Assembly (NCBI RefSeq): GCF_000772955.1
Contig: NZ_JPVO01000055.1
Span: 248,001-312,000 of the forward strand
Direction of reading: 5' to 3'
Source of the DNA: Ureibacillus sinduriensis BLB-1 = JCM 15800
Lineage (GTDB): Bacteria; Bacillota; Bacilli; Bacillales_A; Planococcaceae
Length of the DNA stretch: 64,000 nucleotides
In this document: positions 39,254 to 49,407 of the stretch, one piece after another
How positions within the stretch are numbered: position 1 is the stretch's first letter
Layout of the letters: each line of letters begins with the position of its first letter
Translations under genes and position numbers: made by a program
The notes under the pieces: model-generated
The model's input: the letters and a program-made list of their open reading frames with translations, nothing else
Told to the model about the DNA's origin: nothing
Database searches by the model: none

Positions 39254-40405
39254 ATGAGTAGTGATTTACTGGATGCTTTAACTGCTCTGGAGCAACAAAA
39301 AGGTATTTCGAGAGAAGTAATAGTTGAAGCAATTGAAGCGGCATTAGTAACGGCCTATAAAAGAAACTTTAATCAAGCACAGAATGTGCGTGTTGATTTG
39401 AATTTGGAAAATGGTTCAATGCTGGTTTATTCGCGTAAAGATGTAGTAGAAGAAGTGGAAGATGATCGCCTTCAAATAGCGCTTGAGGATGCTAAAGACA
39501 TCAACCCGGCCTACGAGATCGGAGACGTTTTGGAACAAGAGGTAACACCTCGCAATTTTGGACGCATCGCTGCTCAAACAGCAAAGCAAGTTGTAACCCA
39601 AAGAGTTCGTGAAGCAGAACGTGGTATTATATACGAAGAATACGTAGATCGTACAGATGATATTGTGAACGGTACAATCGAACGTCAAGATGCCCGCAAC
39701 ATTTATGTAAGCTTAGGTAAAGTGGAAGCAGCATTGCCTGTAAACGAGCAAATCCAGGGTGAAGTATATAAACCACAAAGCCGCATTCGCGTGTATATTA
39801 CTAAAGTTGAGCGTACTACAAGAGGACCTCAAGTCATCGTTTCCCGTACACACCCAGGATTACTTCGTAGACTGTTCGAAATGGAAGTTCCGGAGATTTT
39901 TGAAGGTATCGTGGAAATTAAATCAATCGCTCGCGAAGCGGGAGATCGTTCTAAAATTTCCGTACATGCCCATAATCCAGAGATTGATGCAGTAGGTGCA
40001 TGTGTAGGTGCGAAAGGTGCCCGTGTACAAAACATTGTAAACGAGCTAAATGGAGAAAAAATCGATATTGTCGAATGGTCAGAAGATCCAGTCATTTTTG
40101 TTGCAAATGCTCTAAGCCCTTCAAAAGTGCTGGATGTCATCGTCAACGAAGAAGAAAAATCAACAACTGTAGTCGTACCTGATTATCAGTTATCACTAGC
40201 TATCGGGAAACGTGGACAAAATGCACGTCTTGCAGCAAAATTAACGGGCTGGAAAATCGATATCAAGAGTGAAACGGATGCACGGGAAGCGGGAATTTAT
40301 CCAAATGAATCAAGCCGTTTTGTTCCAGCCGATGACGCAAATCATGATAGTGATTTCTATGATGAAGAAGTGGCTTACGATCTTTATCAAGATGACGAAG
40401 AATAA
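39254..40405 (+). CDS. nusA: Transcription termination/antitermination factor NusA
   Basis: 383 residues from ATG 39254; GTG 39245 lies in the ribosome site (TAGGAGTG). N-terminal RNA-polymerase binding domain, S1 domain (about 130-200), KH1 and KH2 (about 200-345; [20 protein letters not shown] and [20 protein letters not shown]). The short acidic tail is normal for Firmicutes, which lack the AR repeats of enteric NusA. Confidence 0.97.
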   Translation: MSSDLLDALTALEQQKGISREVIVEAIEAALVTAYKRNFNQAQNVRVDLNLENGSMLVYSRKDVVEEVEDDRLQIALEDAKDINPAYEIGDVLEQEVTPRNFGRIAAQTAKQVVTQRVREAERGIIYEEYVDRTDDIVNGTIERQDARNIYVSLGKVEAALPVNEQIQGEVYKPQSRIRVYITKVERTTRGPQVIVSRTHPGLLRRLFEMEVPEIFEGIVEIKSIAREAGDRSKISVHAHNPEIDAVGACVGAKGARVQNIVNELNGEKIDIVEWSEDPVIFVANALSPSKVLDVIVNEEEKSTTVVVPDYQLSLAIGKRGQNARLAAKLTGWKIDIKSETDAREAGIYPNESSRFVPADDANHDSDFYDEEVAYDLYQDDEE

Positions 40406-40475
40406 GCATATATTTGTGCAAAGCGGTAAGTATGATTAAGAATAAGTGCTTACTCATAAGGGAAGGTGAGTTCTT

Positions 40476-40754
40476 ATGGCAACACAAAGAAAGGTTCCTC
40501 TACGTAAATGTGTCGTAACAGGCGAAAGCTTGCCTAAAAAATCGATGATACGTGTTGTCCGTTCGAAAGAAGGCGAAGTATCGGTTGATGTTACGGGAAA
40601 GAAATCTGGACGTGGGGCTTATATCTCTAAATCTGAAGAGGCAGTTGAAACTGCAAGAAAGAAAAATATTCTGGAACGCCATCTAGAAGCGAAAATCCCC
40701 GAAGAGGTTTATGATGAATTGATTAAGCTGATTCGCAGGGAGTCCATATTATGA
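40476..40754 (+). CDS. ylxR: YlxR family RNA-binding protein (RNase P modulator)
   Basis: 92 residues. The motif RKCVVTGESLPKKSMIRVVR followed by GKKSGRGAYISKS defines the YlxR family (DUF448), reported to bind RNase P RNA (renamed RnpM). Located between nusA and ylxQ as in B. subtilis. Overlaps ylxQ by four bases. Confidence 0.95.
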   Translation: MATQRKVPLRKCVVTGESLPKKSMIRVVRSKEGEVSVDVTGKKSGRGAYISKSEEAVETARKKNILERHLEAKIPEEVYDELIKLIRRESIL

Positions 40755-41056
40755 GTGAAAGATTACTCCAATTACTAGGTTTGGCAGCTAGAGCTAGGAA
40801 GATCGTTACTGGGGAAGAGTTAGTAGTAAATCAAATACGTACAAATAAAGCAAAGCTGGTACTACTAGCATCGGACGCCTCAAAGAATTCTAGCAAGAAG
40901 ATTCAAGATAAATGTACGTATTATAACGTTGAGTATCATGTGTTTGGTGATCGCTACCAGCTAGGGACTGCAATTGGTAAAGAAGCACGTGTGGCAATAG
41001 CTATTGTAGATAGTGGATTTGCGAAAAAGATGTCTAGTCTACTCAACGAAAATTAA
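40751..41056 (+). CDS. ylxQ: L7Ae-like ribosomal protein YlxQ
   Basis: 101 residues of the L7Ae/L30e/Gadd45 fold: [19 protein letters not shown] and [20 protein letters not shown] are typical. It is expected to bind kink-turn RNA. Position between ylxR and infB is conserved. The exact function is not settled. Confidence 0.95.
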   Translation: MSERLLQLLGLAARARKIVTGEELVVNQIRTNKAKLVLLASDASKNSSKKIQDKCTYYNVEYHVFGDRYQLGTAIGKEARVAIAIVDSGFAKKMSSLLNEN

Positions 41057-41070
41057 TCGGGGGTGAGCAG

Positions 41071-43500
41071 ATGACCAAATTAAGAGTTCATGAATATGCG
41101 AAAAAAGTAAATAAATCAAGTAAAGAAGTAATCGAAGAGCTTAAAAAGCTAAACGTTACTGTGTCTAATCATATGTCGACGCTTGAAAGTGATGCTGTTA
41201 CAAAATTGGATTCTGTTTTTAAAGGATCTTCTAATTCTGCACCAAGAAACACAGAAGCACGACAAGAGAAGAACCAGGCTTCTTCAAGTGGTCAAAGGGC
41301 ACAATCCAACGAGCAATCGAATCGCCCGAATCGTCCGGCGAATGGTTCGTCGAATAGACCGTCTAATGGGCAAAATCGTCCGGCCAATGGTTCAACAAAC
41401 CGACCATCAAATAATTCATCAAACAGAACGTCAAATGGCTCAGCAAATAGACCATCAAACGGCCCATCAAACAGACCGGCCAATAACAATTCAACGAATC
41501 GTCCATCGAACAATTCGTCTAATGAACAAAGATCAACGGCACAAAACAGTGGCGAAAAATTTAAGAATGCAAAAGGTAACCAAAATCGAAATATGTCCCA
41601 AAATAATAATAATAACAACTCAAACAACAACAAAAATAAAGGCGGCTTTAACAATCAACAACGCAAAAAGCCGGGTATTCACGGAGGCAAACGCCGCCAT
41701 CCAAAGACACATCAACCAACTATTCCACAAGCTCCAAAAGAGCTGCCGGAAAAAATTACGTTTTATGAGTCTCTATCCGTTGCAGAATTAGCGAAAAAGC
41801 TTCACAGAGAACCATCTGAAATCATCAAAAAATTGTTCATGTTAGGCGTTATGGCAACGATTAACCAGGAATTGGACAAAGATGCAATCGAGCTGATCTG
41901 TGCTGAGTACGGCGTAGAAGTAGAAGAAGAAGTGCGTATTGATAAAACAGACTTGGATGTTTACTTCGACCAAACAGAGGTAGTTGATGAACAACAAGTA
42001 ATACGTCCTCCGGTTGTAACAATCATGGGTCACGTGGACCATGGTAAAACAACATTACTTGACTCAATCCGTAATTCAAAAGTAACTGCTGGTGAAGCAG
42101 GCGGAATTACGCAACATATTGGTGCATACCAAGTAAAAATCGATGACAAAAAAATTACGTTCCTTGATACTCCAGGACATGCTGCATTTACAACGATGCG
42201 TGCACGTGGTGCGAGCATTACCGATCTAGCAATTATCGTTGTTGCCGCTGATGATGGTGTGATGCCACAAACAGTCGAAGCAATCAACCATGCGAAAGCT
42301 GCCGAAGTGCCAATTATTGTTGCAGTTAATAAAATGGATAAGCCATCTGCGAATCCAGATCGCGTAATGCAAGAATTGACTGAACACGGCTTGGTGCCAG
42401 AAGATTGGGGCGGCGATACAATTTTCGTGCCAATATCTGCCTTGAAAGGCGAGGGTATTGATACGCTTTTAGAGATGATACTATTAGTGTCTGAAGTCGC
42501 TGAATTAAAAGCAAATCCAAGTCGTTCAGCTATCGGTACAGTTATTGAAGCACAACTGGATAAAGGCCGTGGCTCTGTTGCAACATTACTAGTTCAAGAT
42601 GGAACTTTACGTGTTGGTGACCCAATTGTAGTAGGTCATGCTTATGGACGTGTACGTGCGATGGTAAATGATATTGGACGCCGAGTAAAAGAAGCGGGTC
42701 CTTCAACTCCAGTTGAAATCACTGGTATCAACGAAGTGCCGCAAGCAGGTGACCGTTTCGTAGTCTTCGAAGATGAGAAAACTGCCCGCCAAGTGGGTGA
42801 ATCTCGTGCAATGACGGCAATCCAGGCAAACCGTTCTGAGAAACAACGCGTAACATTAGATAACCTATTTGAACAAATGTCCCATGGCGAAGTTAAGGAA
42901 TTAAACTTAATCGTAAAAGCCGATGTTCAAGGTACTGTTGAAGCAATGGCTGCATCATTGATGAAAATCGAGGTAGCAGGCGTTAACGTAAAAATCATCC
43001 ACACTGGTGCAGGTGCAATTACAGAATCTGATATTTCGTTAGCTGCAGCATCAAACGCTATCGTAATTGGATTCAACGTTCGTCCTGACGTAAATGCAAA
43101 ACGTGCTGCCGATGAAGAAGGCGTTGATATTCGATTACATCGCATTATTTACAAAGTAATCGAAGAAATCGAAGCAGCGATGAAAGGAATGCTGGATCCA
43201 GAATTTGAGGAAAAAATTATTGGCCAAGCAGAAGTCCGTCAAACGATTAAAGTATCAAAAGTTGGTACAATCGCTGGTTCTTATGTAACTGAAGGTAAAG
43301 TAACGCGTGATTCAGGCGTTCGTATCATTCGCGAAGGAATCGTTGTATTTGAAGGTGAATTAGATTCGCTAAAACGTTTCAAAGACGATGCAAAAGAAGT
43401 TGCAAAAGGTTACGAATGTGGTATTACAATTAAAAACTTCAATGACATCAAAGAAGGCGATATTATCGAAGCCTTCGTTATGGAAGAAATTAAACGATAA
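41071..43500 (+). CDS. infB: Translation initiation factor IF-2
   Basis: 809 residues. N-terminal IF2N domain ([20 protein letters not shown]), then a low-complexity linker (about 80-210) made of repeated NRPSN/NRPAN units and a basic, Asn-rich tract, a second IF2N domain (about 230-285), and the GTPase with [20 protein letters not shown] and NKMD. It places initiator tRNA on the 30S subunit. The NRPxN repeats are far more regular than the usual charged linker. Confidence 0.97.
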   Translation: MTKLRVHEYAKKVNKSSKEVIEELKKLNVTVSNHMSTLESDAVTKLDSVFKGSSNSAPRNTEARQEKNQASSSGQRAQSNEQSNRPNRPANGSSNRPSNGQNRPANGSTNRPSNNSSNRTSNGSANRPSNGPSNRPANNNSTNRPSNNSSNEQRSTAQNSGEKFKNAKGNQNRNMSQNNNNNNSNNNKNKGGFNNQQRKKPGIHGGKRRHPKTHQPTIPQAPKELPEKITFYESLSVAELAKKLHREPSEIIKKLFMLGVMATINQELDKDAIELICAEYGVEVEEEVRIDKTDLDVYFDQTEVVDEQQVIRPPVVTIMGHVDHGKTTLLDSIRNSKVTAGEAGGITQHIGAYQVKIDDKKITFLDTPGHAAFTTMRARGASITDLAIIVVAADDGVMPQTVEAINHAKAAEVPIIVAVNKMDKPSANPDRVMQELTEHGLVPEDWGGDTIFVPISALKGEGIDTLLEMILLVSEVAELKANPSRSAIGTVIEAQLDKGRGSVATLLVQDGTLRVGDPIVVGHAYGRVRAMVNDIGRRVKEAGPSTPVEITGINEVPQAGDRFVVFEDEKTARQVGESRAMTAIQANRSEKQRVTLDNLFEQMSHGEVKELNLIVKADVQGTVEAMAASLMKIEVAGVNVKIIHTGAGAITESDISLAAASNAIVIGFNVRPDVNAKRAADEEGVDIRLHRIIYKVIEEIEAAMKGMLDPEFEEKIIGQAEVRQTIKVSKVGTIAGSYVTEGKVTRDSGVRIIREGIVVFEGELDSLKRFKDDAKEVAKGYECGITIKNFNDIKEGDIIEAFVMEEIKR

Positions 43501-43778
43501 TGATCGTTTATGCGGAAGTTGAGTTCATCATTTCTGATTCACATTCGTTAAAAGAAAAGCGAGCAGTACTCCAGCGAATGATTACACGAACAAAACAGAA
43601 ATTTAATGTTTCTGTTGCAGAAATAGATCATCAAAATGTGTGGCAACGGACAAGAATCGCTCTTGTCTGTGTGTCCTCATCCAAGATGAGTGCAGAGAGA
43701 GAAATCAATCATGCCCTTCACTTCCTAAAGTCAAATCCATCCTGGGAACAACTAGAGGTTTGGACAGACTACTTATGA
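43500..43778 (+). CDS. ylxP: YlxP family protein (DUF503)
   Basis: 92 residues, starting inside the infB stop (TAATG). VEFIISDSHSLKEKRAVLQR and VAEIDHQNVWQRTRIALVCV are typical of DUF503. Conserved between infB and rbfA in Firmicutes; a link with ribosome assembly is inferred from context. Confidence 0.94.
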   Translation: MIVYAEVEFIISDSHSLKEKRAVLQRMITRTKQKFNVSVAEIDHQNVWQRTRIALVCVSSSKMSAEREINHALHFLKSNPSWEQLEVWTDYL

Positions 43779-43807
43779 AACATTTTTAAATCTTAAATTG
43801 TACTCTT

Positions 43808-43902
43808 ACAACACAAACGGATCGCTTTTTTCGAGCAATTGGGTTGTGACATTAGAGGCAATTTTTAGCGGATAAGAGAAAGTATTTTACTTTTTTATCC
43901 GT
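43808..43902 (+). other. Two RNA hairpins between ylxP and rbfA
   Basis: First: ACAAC-A-CAA (43808-43816) pairs with TTG-G-GTTGT (43839-43847), enclosing TCG/CGA. Second: CGGAT (43870-43874) pairs with ATCCG (43897-43901), with AAGTA/TACTT inside. Together with the terminator at 43914 this makes three consecutive stem-loops. No known element recognised. Confidence 0.4.
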
Positions 43903-43913
43903 ATAAATGCAAC

Positions 43914-43953
43914 TAAGGCTAATTGCCAAAGAGTCGGCAATTAGCCTAGTTTT
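43914..43953 (+). terminator. Terminator upstream of rbfA
   Basis: GGCTAATTGCC (43917-43927) pairs perfectly with GGCAATTAGCC (43936-43946), extended by CTA/TAG, followed by TTTTC. Only 27 bases separate it from rbfA, so it may act as an attenuator for rbfA rather than a plain end of the infB operon. Confidence 0.75.
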
Positions 43954-43980
43954 CTAATCTTTATAAAGAGGTGTCACTAT

Positions 43981-44322
43981 ATGTCATTACGTTCAAATCG
44001 AATAGCAGAACAGATGAAAAAAGAGCTTGGTGATATCATCACCCGTAAATTAAAGGACCCACGTGTCGGGTTTGTCACAATAACAGATGTAGCTGTTACC
44101 GGGGACTTACAACAAGCAACAGTCTATATTTCATCTCTGGGCAATGACCGAGAACGCGAAGAAACGCTTAAAGCTTTAGTTAAAGCGGCAGGTTTCATCC
44201 GCACTGAAATTGGTCATCGCATTCGCTTGCGTCGTACACCGGAAATTACATTTGAATTCGATTCATCTATAGAATATGGCAATAAAATCGATGCACTATT
44301 ACGTTCACTAAATGATGAATAA
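43981..44322 (+). CDS. rbfA: Ribosome-binding factor A
   Basis: 113 residues, KH-like fold: [25 protein letters not shown] at its N-terminus and [15 protein letters not shown] near the end. Needed for 30S maturation, especially in the cold. Strong ribosome site (AAGAGGTG) just after the terminator. Confidence 0.97.
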   Translation: MSLRSNRIAEQMKKELGDIITRKLKDPRVGFVTITDVAVTGDLQQATVYISSLGNDREREETLKALVKAAGFIRTEIGHRIRLRRTPEITFEFDSSIEYGNKIDALLRSLNDE

Positions 44323-44338
44323 TTGATCGATTCGAAGT

Positions 44339-44380
44339 AAAGTCTACATCTGCATAAACTTGTGCGATGTAGGCTTTTTC
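44339..44380 (+). terminator. Terminator after rbfA
   Basis: AGTCTACATC (44341-44350) pairs with GATGTAGGCT (44366-44375), ten pairs with one GU, followed by T5C. It separates rbfA from truB. Confidence 0.8.
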
Positions 44381-44386
44381 TTGTGA

Positions 44387-44444
44387 TTTTTTCGAAAAAA
44401 CTCCATCGATACCGACAAAAGCACTGGATTATATCCATATAATC
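44387..44444. promoter_or_regulatory. Palindromes and candidate -10 upstream of truB
   Basis: TTTTTTCGAAAAAA (44387-44400) is a perfect 14-base palindrome. GATTATAT-CC-ATATAATC (44427-44444) is a perfect inverted repeat of eight-base arms that contains TATAAT (44438-44443). No good -35 hexamer is found 15-19 bases upstream. The second palindrome could be an operator over a promoter for truB-ribF. Confidence 0.4.
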
Positions 44445-44485
44445 AACCATTAAATAAAATAAACATTTTCTAAAGGAGAACACAT

Positions 44486-45391
44486 ATGAACGGCATCCTA
44501 CCTCTCTGGAAAGAACGGGGCATGACTAGTCATGATTGCGTCTTTAAATTGCGTAAAATTTTAAAAACGAAGAAGGTTGGCCATACAGGGACACTCGACC
44601 CAGCGGTTGAAGGCGTGCTCCCCATCTGTATCGGACAAGCCACAAGAATTGCCGAATACTTAACTGATGCAGGGAAAACATACGAAGCAGTAGTATCTAT
44701 CGGCAGAACAACGACAACAGAAGATGCAGAAGGAGAAACGGTTGAGGAGAACTTATCGCCTAAGTCATTCTCCAGACGACAACTGCTCGACGTTCTTGAA
44801 CAATTAACCGGAGAAATTGAACAAACTCCACCAATGTACTCAGCTGTTAAGGTGAACGGAAAAAGGCTATACGAGTATGCACGTAAAGGGGAAACTGTCG
44901 AACGTCCAACGAGAAAAGTCACAATATATGATTTGGAATTACTGGACGATGAACAAGTATATGATGGACAAGAAGTTTCTTTTCGTATCCGTGTCGTATG
45001 CAGTAAAGGGACGTATATCCGCACACTCGCTGTTCAAATTGGCGAAAAACTTGGTTACCCGGCCCATATGGCTTCCCTCGTACGGAAAGCATCAGGGACA
45101 TTTACTGAAAAGGAATGCGTAACATTGCAACAGGTGCAAGAAATCATGGATGAAGGAAAGATAGATGATGCGCTTCTACCTGTAGAATATGCACTATCGG
45201 CCTATCCATTTATTGAGATGGAGGAAGCCAATAAGAAGCAAATTTTAAATGGACAAGTGCTTCCGATACATGCATTATTGAAAGAACATGATAAAATTGT
45301 ATTTAGCATTCAACAGAAAGCCAATGCAGTCTATATACAACATCCGACAAAAGAAGGGTTCATGAAGCCGGAGAAGATGTTCCCAAATTGA
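44486..45391 (+). CDS. truB: tRNA pseudouridine-55 synthase
   Basis: 301 residues. Catalytic Asp is D38 in KVGHTGTLDPAVEGVLPICI. RTTTTEDAEGE, TPPMYSAVKVNGKRLYEYAR and RVVCSKGTYIRTLAVQIGEK follow. It makes psi-55 in the T loop of tRNAs. Ribosome site AAAGGAG. Confidence 0.97.
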   Translation: MNGILPLWKERGMTSHDCVFKLRKILKTKKVGHTGTLDPAVEGVLPICIGQATRIAEYLTDAGKTYEAVVSIGRTTTTEDAEGETVEENLSPKSFSRRQLLDVLEQLTGEIEQTPPMYSAVKVNGKRLYEYARKGETVERPTRKVTIYDLELLDDEQVYDGQEVSFRIRVVCSKGTYIRTLAVQIGEKLGYPAHMASLVRKASGTFTEKECVTLQQVQEIMDEGKIDDALLPVEYALSAYPFIEMEEANKKQILNGQVLPIHALLKEHDKIVFSIQQKANAVYIQHPTKEGFMKPEKMFPN

Positions 45392-45410
45392 TTAGGAGGC
45401 GAGTTCCATT

Positions 45411-46364
45411 ATGAAGGTAGTTCATTTAAAATATCCGCATCAACTAAACGTGACACAAGAATTTACTACTGCCTATTCTCTAGCAGTAGGTTTCTTTGAT
45501 GGGGTACATAAAGGGCATCAAGCAGTAATACAAAGTGCAAAAGAGATGGCGAAGCGACTCAATATCGAAAGTGCAGTCATGACGTTTGACCCTCATCCAT
45601 CAATCGTTTTAGGCGGACGCAGAGAAAAGGTTTTTTACATAACTCCCCTGCAGCAGAAACTGGATGTCTTGGAAAACTTCGGTGTAGAAAATGTCTTTGT
45701 AGTTCATTTTACATCGGATTTTGCTAAACTTTCACCTGAAGACTTCATCCAATACTTTATAAAAGATCTAAATGTAAAGCACATCTCCGCGGGTTTTGAT
45801 TTCTCTTTCGGCCAATTTGGAAAAGGCAATATGGAAACGATGCAAACGCTCAGCAATGGGGAATACGGTGTCACTGTCATTGACAAGCAAAGTGACCAAG
45901 AAGAGAAAATCAGCTCTACAAGAATCCGAAGATACTTGCAAGATGGCGACATGGAAAGTGCTGCAAAACTATTAGGACGCGCATTTGAAGTGCCGGGAAT
46001 CGTCATTCATGGAGATAAGCGCGGGCGTACAATCGGTTTCCCAACTGCAAATATACAATCGATGGAAGGTAGCTTCATTCCAGCAACAGGTGTGTATGCC
46101 GTCAAGATTCTTGTGCAAAATAAATGGCATGATGGTGTTTGTAATGTTGGATATAAACCGACCTTTAAAAATCCCGAGGATAAACAACTGTCCATCGAAG
46201 TGCATATTTTGGACTTCAATAAAAACATCTACGGCGAAGAAGTTAAAGTAGGATGGTACAAACGAATCCGTAGCGAGAAAAAATTTGATGGGATTGAATC
46301 TTTAAAAGTCCAAATAGAAAAAGATAAAAACGAAGCCATCGAATATTTTACAGCATATTCGTAA
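45411..46364 (+). CDS. ribF: Bifunctional riboflavin kinase/FAD synthetase
   Basis: 317 residues (ribC in B. subtilis). N-terminal FAD synthetase (AVGFFDGVHKGHQAVI, then SSTRIRRYLQDGDM) and C-terminal flavokinase (GDKRGRTIGFPTANI, then YNVGYKPTF-like CNVGYKPTF). It makes FMN and FAD from riboflavin. Order truB-ribF-rpsO-pnp is conserved. Confidence 0.96.
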   Translation: MKVVHLKYPHQLNVTQEFTTAYSLAVGFFDGVHKGHQAVIQSAKEMAKRLNIESAVMTFDPHPSIVLGGRREKVFYITPLQQKLDVLENFGVENVFVVHFTSDFAKLSPEDFIQYFIKDLNVKHISAGFDFSFGQFGKGNMETMQTLSNGEYGVTVIDKQSDQEEKISSTRIRRYLQDGDMESAAKLLGRAFEVPGIVIHGDKRGRTIGFPTANIQSMEGSFIPATGVYAVKILVQNKWHDGVCNVGYKPTFKNPEDKQLSIEVHILDFNKNIYGEEVKVGWYKRIRSEKKFDGIESLKVQIEKDKNEAIEYFTAYS

Positions 46365-46367
46365 TAG

Positions 46368-46396
46368 TTGATTGTCAAACGGAAGTATGGTACTAT
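46368..46396 (+). promoter_or_regulatory. Promoter of rpsO
   Basis: TTGATT (46368-46373), a 17-base spacer and TACTAT (46391-46396) with TGG just upstream of the -10 (extended -10). The start site would lie near 46403, next to the leader structure. Confidence 0.7.
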
Positions 46397-46403
46397 TCAT
46401 TAA

Positions 46404-46462
46404 GTGCAAAAGCACAAACCTTAGCTCGGCTTTCCGATTCTCCAACGACTGCTGTGCTATAG
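46404..46462 (+). promoter_or_regulatory. Structured rpsO leader, candidate S15 autoregulation site
   Basis: AGCACA (46411-46416) pairs with TGTGCT (46453-46458); within it TCGG (46426-46429) pairs with CCGA (46434-46437) around CTTT. A competing small hairpin GTGC-AAAA-GCAC uses 46404-46414. S15 is known to regulate its own leader in Bacillales by binding a junction of this general size; the match here is by shape only. Confidence 0.5.
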
Positions 46463-46495
46463 GGGTAAATTAAATTTATGGGAGGTCCATTCAAC

Positions 46496-46765
46496 ATGGC
46501 AATTACAAAAGAACGTAAAAACGAAATTATCGCTGAGTTCCAAACTCACGAAGGAGATACTGGTTCTCCGGAAGTACAAATCGCAGTATTAACTGCTGAT
46601 ATCAACGCTTTAAACGCGCACTTAAGTACGCACAAAAAAGATTACCACTCTCAACGTGGTCTTCTTAAAAAAATCGGTCGTCGTCGTCACTTATTGAAAT
46701 ATCTTCGTGAAAATGACGTTCAACGCTACCGTGAATTAATCAAACGTTTAGGCTTACGTCGATAA
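46496..46765 (+). CDS. rpsO: 30S ribosomal protein S15
   Basis: 89 residues from ATG 46496 (ribosome site GGGAGGTC); the in-frame ATG at 46478 lies upstream of that site. [16 protein letters not shown] and [25 protein letters not shown] identify S15, a primary 16S rRNA-binding protein. Expression-type codon bias. Confidence 0.98.
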   Translation: MAITKERKNEIIAEFQTHEGDTGSPEVQIAVLTADINALNAHLSTHKKDYHSQRGLLKKIGRRRHLLKYLRENDVQRYRELIKRLGLRR

Positions 46766-46775
46766 TAAATGTGCC

Positions 46776-46874
46776 AAGCAGCTTTTCTTTTGCTACTTAG
46801 TAGCATCTCCTCAGGGAAGCAAACAGTCAAGAGCCAAGCTGCTTAGCTAGACATAGGGAAGCGGGCAACTGCCC
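46776..46874 (+). other. Structured 3' region of rpsO
   Basis: AAGCAGCTT (46776-46784) pairs with AAGCTGCTT (46836-46844) over nine bases and encloses a perfect hairpin TGCTAC/GTAGCA (46791-46805). GGGC/GCCC follows (46863-46874), then the terminator. The region shares the words AGCTTTTCTT, AGGGAAG and CTTAG with the hairpins after rpsB. Confidence 0.45.
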
Positions 46875-46885
46875 CTTAGTTTTGG

Positions 46886-46910
46886 AAAAGCGGGAACATT
46901 CCCGCTTTTT
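46886..46910 (+). terminator. Terminator after rpsO
   Basis: AAAAGCGGGAA (46886-46896) pairs perfectly with TTCCCGCTTTT (46899-46909) and runs into T. A strong terminator 120 bases after rpsO. Confidence 0.88.
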
Positions 46911-47210
46911 ATTTATGTAAAAAGTATATGGTCAAATATAACAATTTCGCCGATATCAAGTATTTAAATGAAAAATTTGGACAAGTTAAAAATAAGACTT
47001 TTTCACAAAATAAATTAAACATATTCAATCATTCATTATAAATGAACTGATTTTTAGATAATGGATAAATATCTCCTAAAGTAATTGTAAAAATTATACG
47101 AATTAGACATAATTAGATTGAAAATATTTAGCATATAAATTGGTTTTTTGATACACTTACTATGATTATAGTCGTGAAGTAGTGTGTTTCAAGAGAAAGG
47201 GGTTCATTAA
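46911..47210 (+). other. AT-rich leader region of pnp
   Basis: No gene. TATGAT (47161-47166) is a possible -10 with only TTGGTT (47140-47145, spacer 15) upstream. ACAC(T)TACT near 47153 can pair with AGTAGTGT near 47180 with one bulged T, a hairpin just ahead of the pnp ribosome site; pnp leaders are often RNase III targets. GCCGATAT (46949-46956) is a perfect sigma-D -10 but lacks a -35. Confidence 0.35.
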
Positions 47211-49331
47211 ATGACCGAAAAGAAAGTCTATTCATATGAATGGGCTGGCCGACAACTAGTAGTAGAAGTAGGACAGCTAGCAAAACAAGCAAATGGTGCT
47301 GCATTAATCCGTTACGGTGAATCAGCGGTACTATCAACAGCAACAATGTCAAAATCACCTAAACCATTAGATTTCTTCCCATTAACAGTAAATTATGAAG
47401 AACGTCTTTACGCAGCAGGTAAAATCCCTGGTGGTTTCATTAAGCGTGAAGGACGTCCATCCGAGCATGCGATTCTAGTTTCACGCTTAATTGACCGTCC
47501 AATTCGCCCAATGTTCCCTGATGGCTTCCGTAATGAAGTACAAGTTATTTCAATGGTCATGTCATCCGATCCAAATTGCCCGACAGATGTAGCTGCAATG
47601 TTCGGTTCTTCTCTAGCTTTGGCTGTTTCGGATGTTCCATTTGATGGCCCTATTGCCGGAGTCCATGTCGGTTATATCGATGGGGAATTCGTCCTCAATC
47701 CAACTACTGAACAATCAGAAAAAAGCACGATTCACTTAACAGTGGCAGGAAACAAAGATGCCATCAACATGGTTGAAGCTGGTGCACTAGAAGTGCCGGA
47801 AGAAATCATGCTTGAAGCAATCATGTTCGGTCATGAAGAAATTAAAAAGTTAATCGCATTCCAAGAACAAATTGTGGCCGAAGTGGGCAAAGAAAAAATC
47901 GCTGTGGAATTATATGAAATCAATGAAGAACTTCAAACACAAGTAAAAGCAATGTGTGAAGAGGAAATGATTGCTGCTATTCAAACAGTGGAAAAGCATG
48001 CGCGTGAAGAAGCAATCGGTGTTGTAAAAGAACGCGTCATGGCAAGTTATGAAGAGCAAGAAGCAGACGATGAGACATTAAAACAAGTTAAAACAATTTT
48101 AGATAAAATGGTAAAAGAAGAAGTCCGTCGTCTAATTACACAAGACAAAGTGCGTCCGGATGGCCGTAAACCGGATGAAATTCGTCCTTTATCTTCTGAA
48201 GTCGGTCTATTAGAGCGTACTCACGGTTCAGGGCTGTTCACACGTGGGCAAACTCAAGCACTATCAATATGTACATTAGGGCCTCTTGGCGATGTTCAAA
48301 TCATTGATGGCTTAGGTCTTGAAGAGTCTAAACGTTTTATGCACCATTATAATTTCCCACAATTCTCTGTTGGGGAAACTGGACCAATCCGTGGACCAGG
48401 CCGTCGTGAAATCGGTCACGGTGCTTTAGGTGAACGTGCATTATTAGCAGTCATTCCTGATGAAGCGGACTTCCCATACGCGATTCGTTGTGTATCAGAA
48501 GTTCTTGAATCTAACGGATCAACTTCCCAAGCATCGATTTGTGCGTCGACACTTGCAATGATGGATGCCGGTGTTCCAATTAAAGCTCCTGTAGCAGGTA
48601 TTGCGATGGGCCTTGTAAAAAAAGGTGAACACTATACAATCTTGACGGATATTCAAGGTATGGAAGACCACCTTGGCGATATGGACTTCAAAGTAGCAGG
48701 TACTGCCAAAGGGGTAACAGCACTTCAAATGGACATCAAAATCGATGGCCTTTCACGCAACATTCTTGAAGAAGCGTTACAACAGGCTAAAGCGGGCCGT
48801 ATGATCATCCTTGAATCTATGTTGGCAACACTTGCTGAGTCACGTACAAATCTGTCTAAATATGCACCGAAAATTGAAGTAATTCGCATCAATCCAGATA
48901 AAATCCGTGATGTAATCGGATCTGGCGGTAAAACAATCAATAAAATCATCGATGAAACTGGTGTGAAAATCGATACAGAACAAGATGGTACAATCTACAT
49001 TTCTTCTGCAAATGAAGAAATGAACAAACGTGCGAAAGAAATCATCGAATCAATCGTTCGTGAAGCAAAAGTAGGCGAGTACTACATGGCGACGGTAAGA
49101 CGAATTGAAAAATTCGGTGCATTCTGTGAAATCTTCCCAGGAAAAGATGGCTTGTTGCATATTTCTGAAATCCAGGAAGAACGTACGAACAAAGTGGAAG
49201 ATGTATTAAAACTTGGCGACGAGTTACTAGTAAAAGTCATCGAAATTGATAACCAAGGCCGCGTTAACTTATCACGTAAAGTGGTCATCAAAGAAGAAAA
49301 AGAACGCGCGGAACAAGCTGAACAACAGTAG
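47211..49331 (+). CDS. pnp: Polynucleotide phosphorylase
   Basis: 706 residues. Two RNase PH domains ([20 protein letters not shown] in the first; [20 protein letters not shown] in the second), then KH ([20 protein letters not shown], about 560-615) and S1 (about 620-690). It degrades RNA 3' to 5' by phosphorolysis. Ribosome site AAAGGGG. Confidence 0.98.
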   Translation: MTEKKVYSYEWAGRQLVVEVGQLAKQANGAALIRYGESAVLSTATMSKSPKPLDFFPLTVNYEERLYAAGKIPGGFIKREGRPSEHAILVSRLIDRPIRPMFPDGFRNEVQVISMVMSSDPNCPTDVAAMFGSSLALAVSDVPFDGPIAGVHVGYIDGEFVLNPTTEQSEKSTIHLTVAGNKDAINMVEAGALEVPEEIMLEAIMFGHEEIKKLIAFQEQIVAEVGKEKIAVELYEINEELQTQVKAMCEEEMIAAIQTVEKHAREEAIGVVKERVMASYEEQEADDETLKQVKTILDKMVKEEVRRLITQDKVRPDGRKPDEIRPLSSEVGLLERTHGSGLFTRGQTQALSICTLGPLGDVQIIDGLGLEESKRFMHHYNFPQFSVGETGPIRGPGRREIGHGALGERALLAVIPDEADFPYAIRCVSEVLESNGSTSQASICASTLAMMDAGVPIKAPVAGIAMGLVKKGEHYTILTDIQGMEDHLGDMDFKVAGTAKGVTALQMDIKIDGLSRNILEEALQQAKAGRMIILESMLATLAESRTNLSKYAPKIEVIRINPDKIRDVIGSGGKTINKIIDETGVKIDTEQDGTIYISSANEEMNKRAKEIIESIVREAKVGEYYMATVRRIEKFGAFCEIFPGKDGLLHISEIQEERTNKVEDVLKLGDELLVKVIEIDNQGRVNLSRKVVIKEEKERAEQAEQQ

Positions 49332-49340
49332 ACAAGTTCG

Positions 49341-49371
49341 AGCAGGGGAAATATTTCCTCTGCTTTTTTTC
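49341..49371 (+). terminator. Terminator after pnp
   Basis: AGCAGGGGAAA (49341-49351) pairs with TTTCCTCTGCT (49354-49364), one GU pair, followed by seven T. It lies nine bases after the pnp stop. Confidence 0.85.
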
Positions 49372-49407
49372 TTGTTCGGTAAGTTTAATATTAAAATTGA
49401 GTGTAAG

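Noticed and set aside
41183-41791. 202-codon overlapping frame in infB
   Set aside because: It is the +1 reading of the Asn/Arg/Pro-rich repeat, with biased composition and no ribosome site.
46949-46956. Perfect sigma-D -10 GCCGATAT upstream of pnp
   Set aside because: The matching position for the -35 reads GGTC instead of TAAA, and an eight-base match is expected about twice by chance in both strands of this window.
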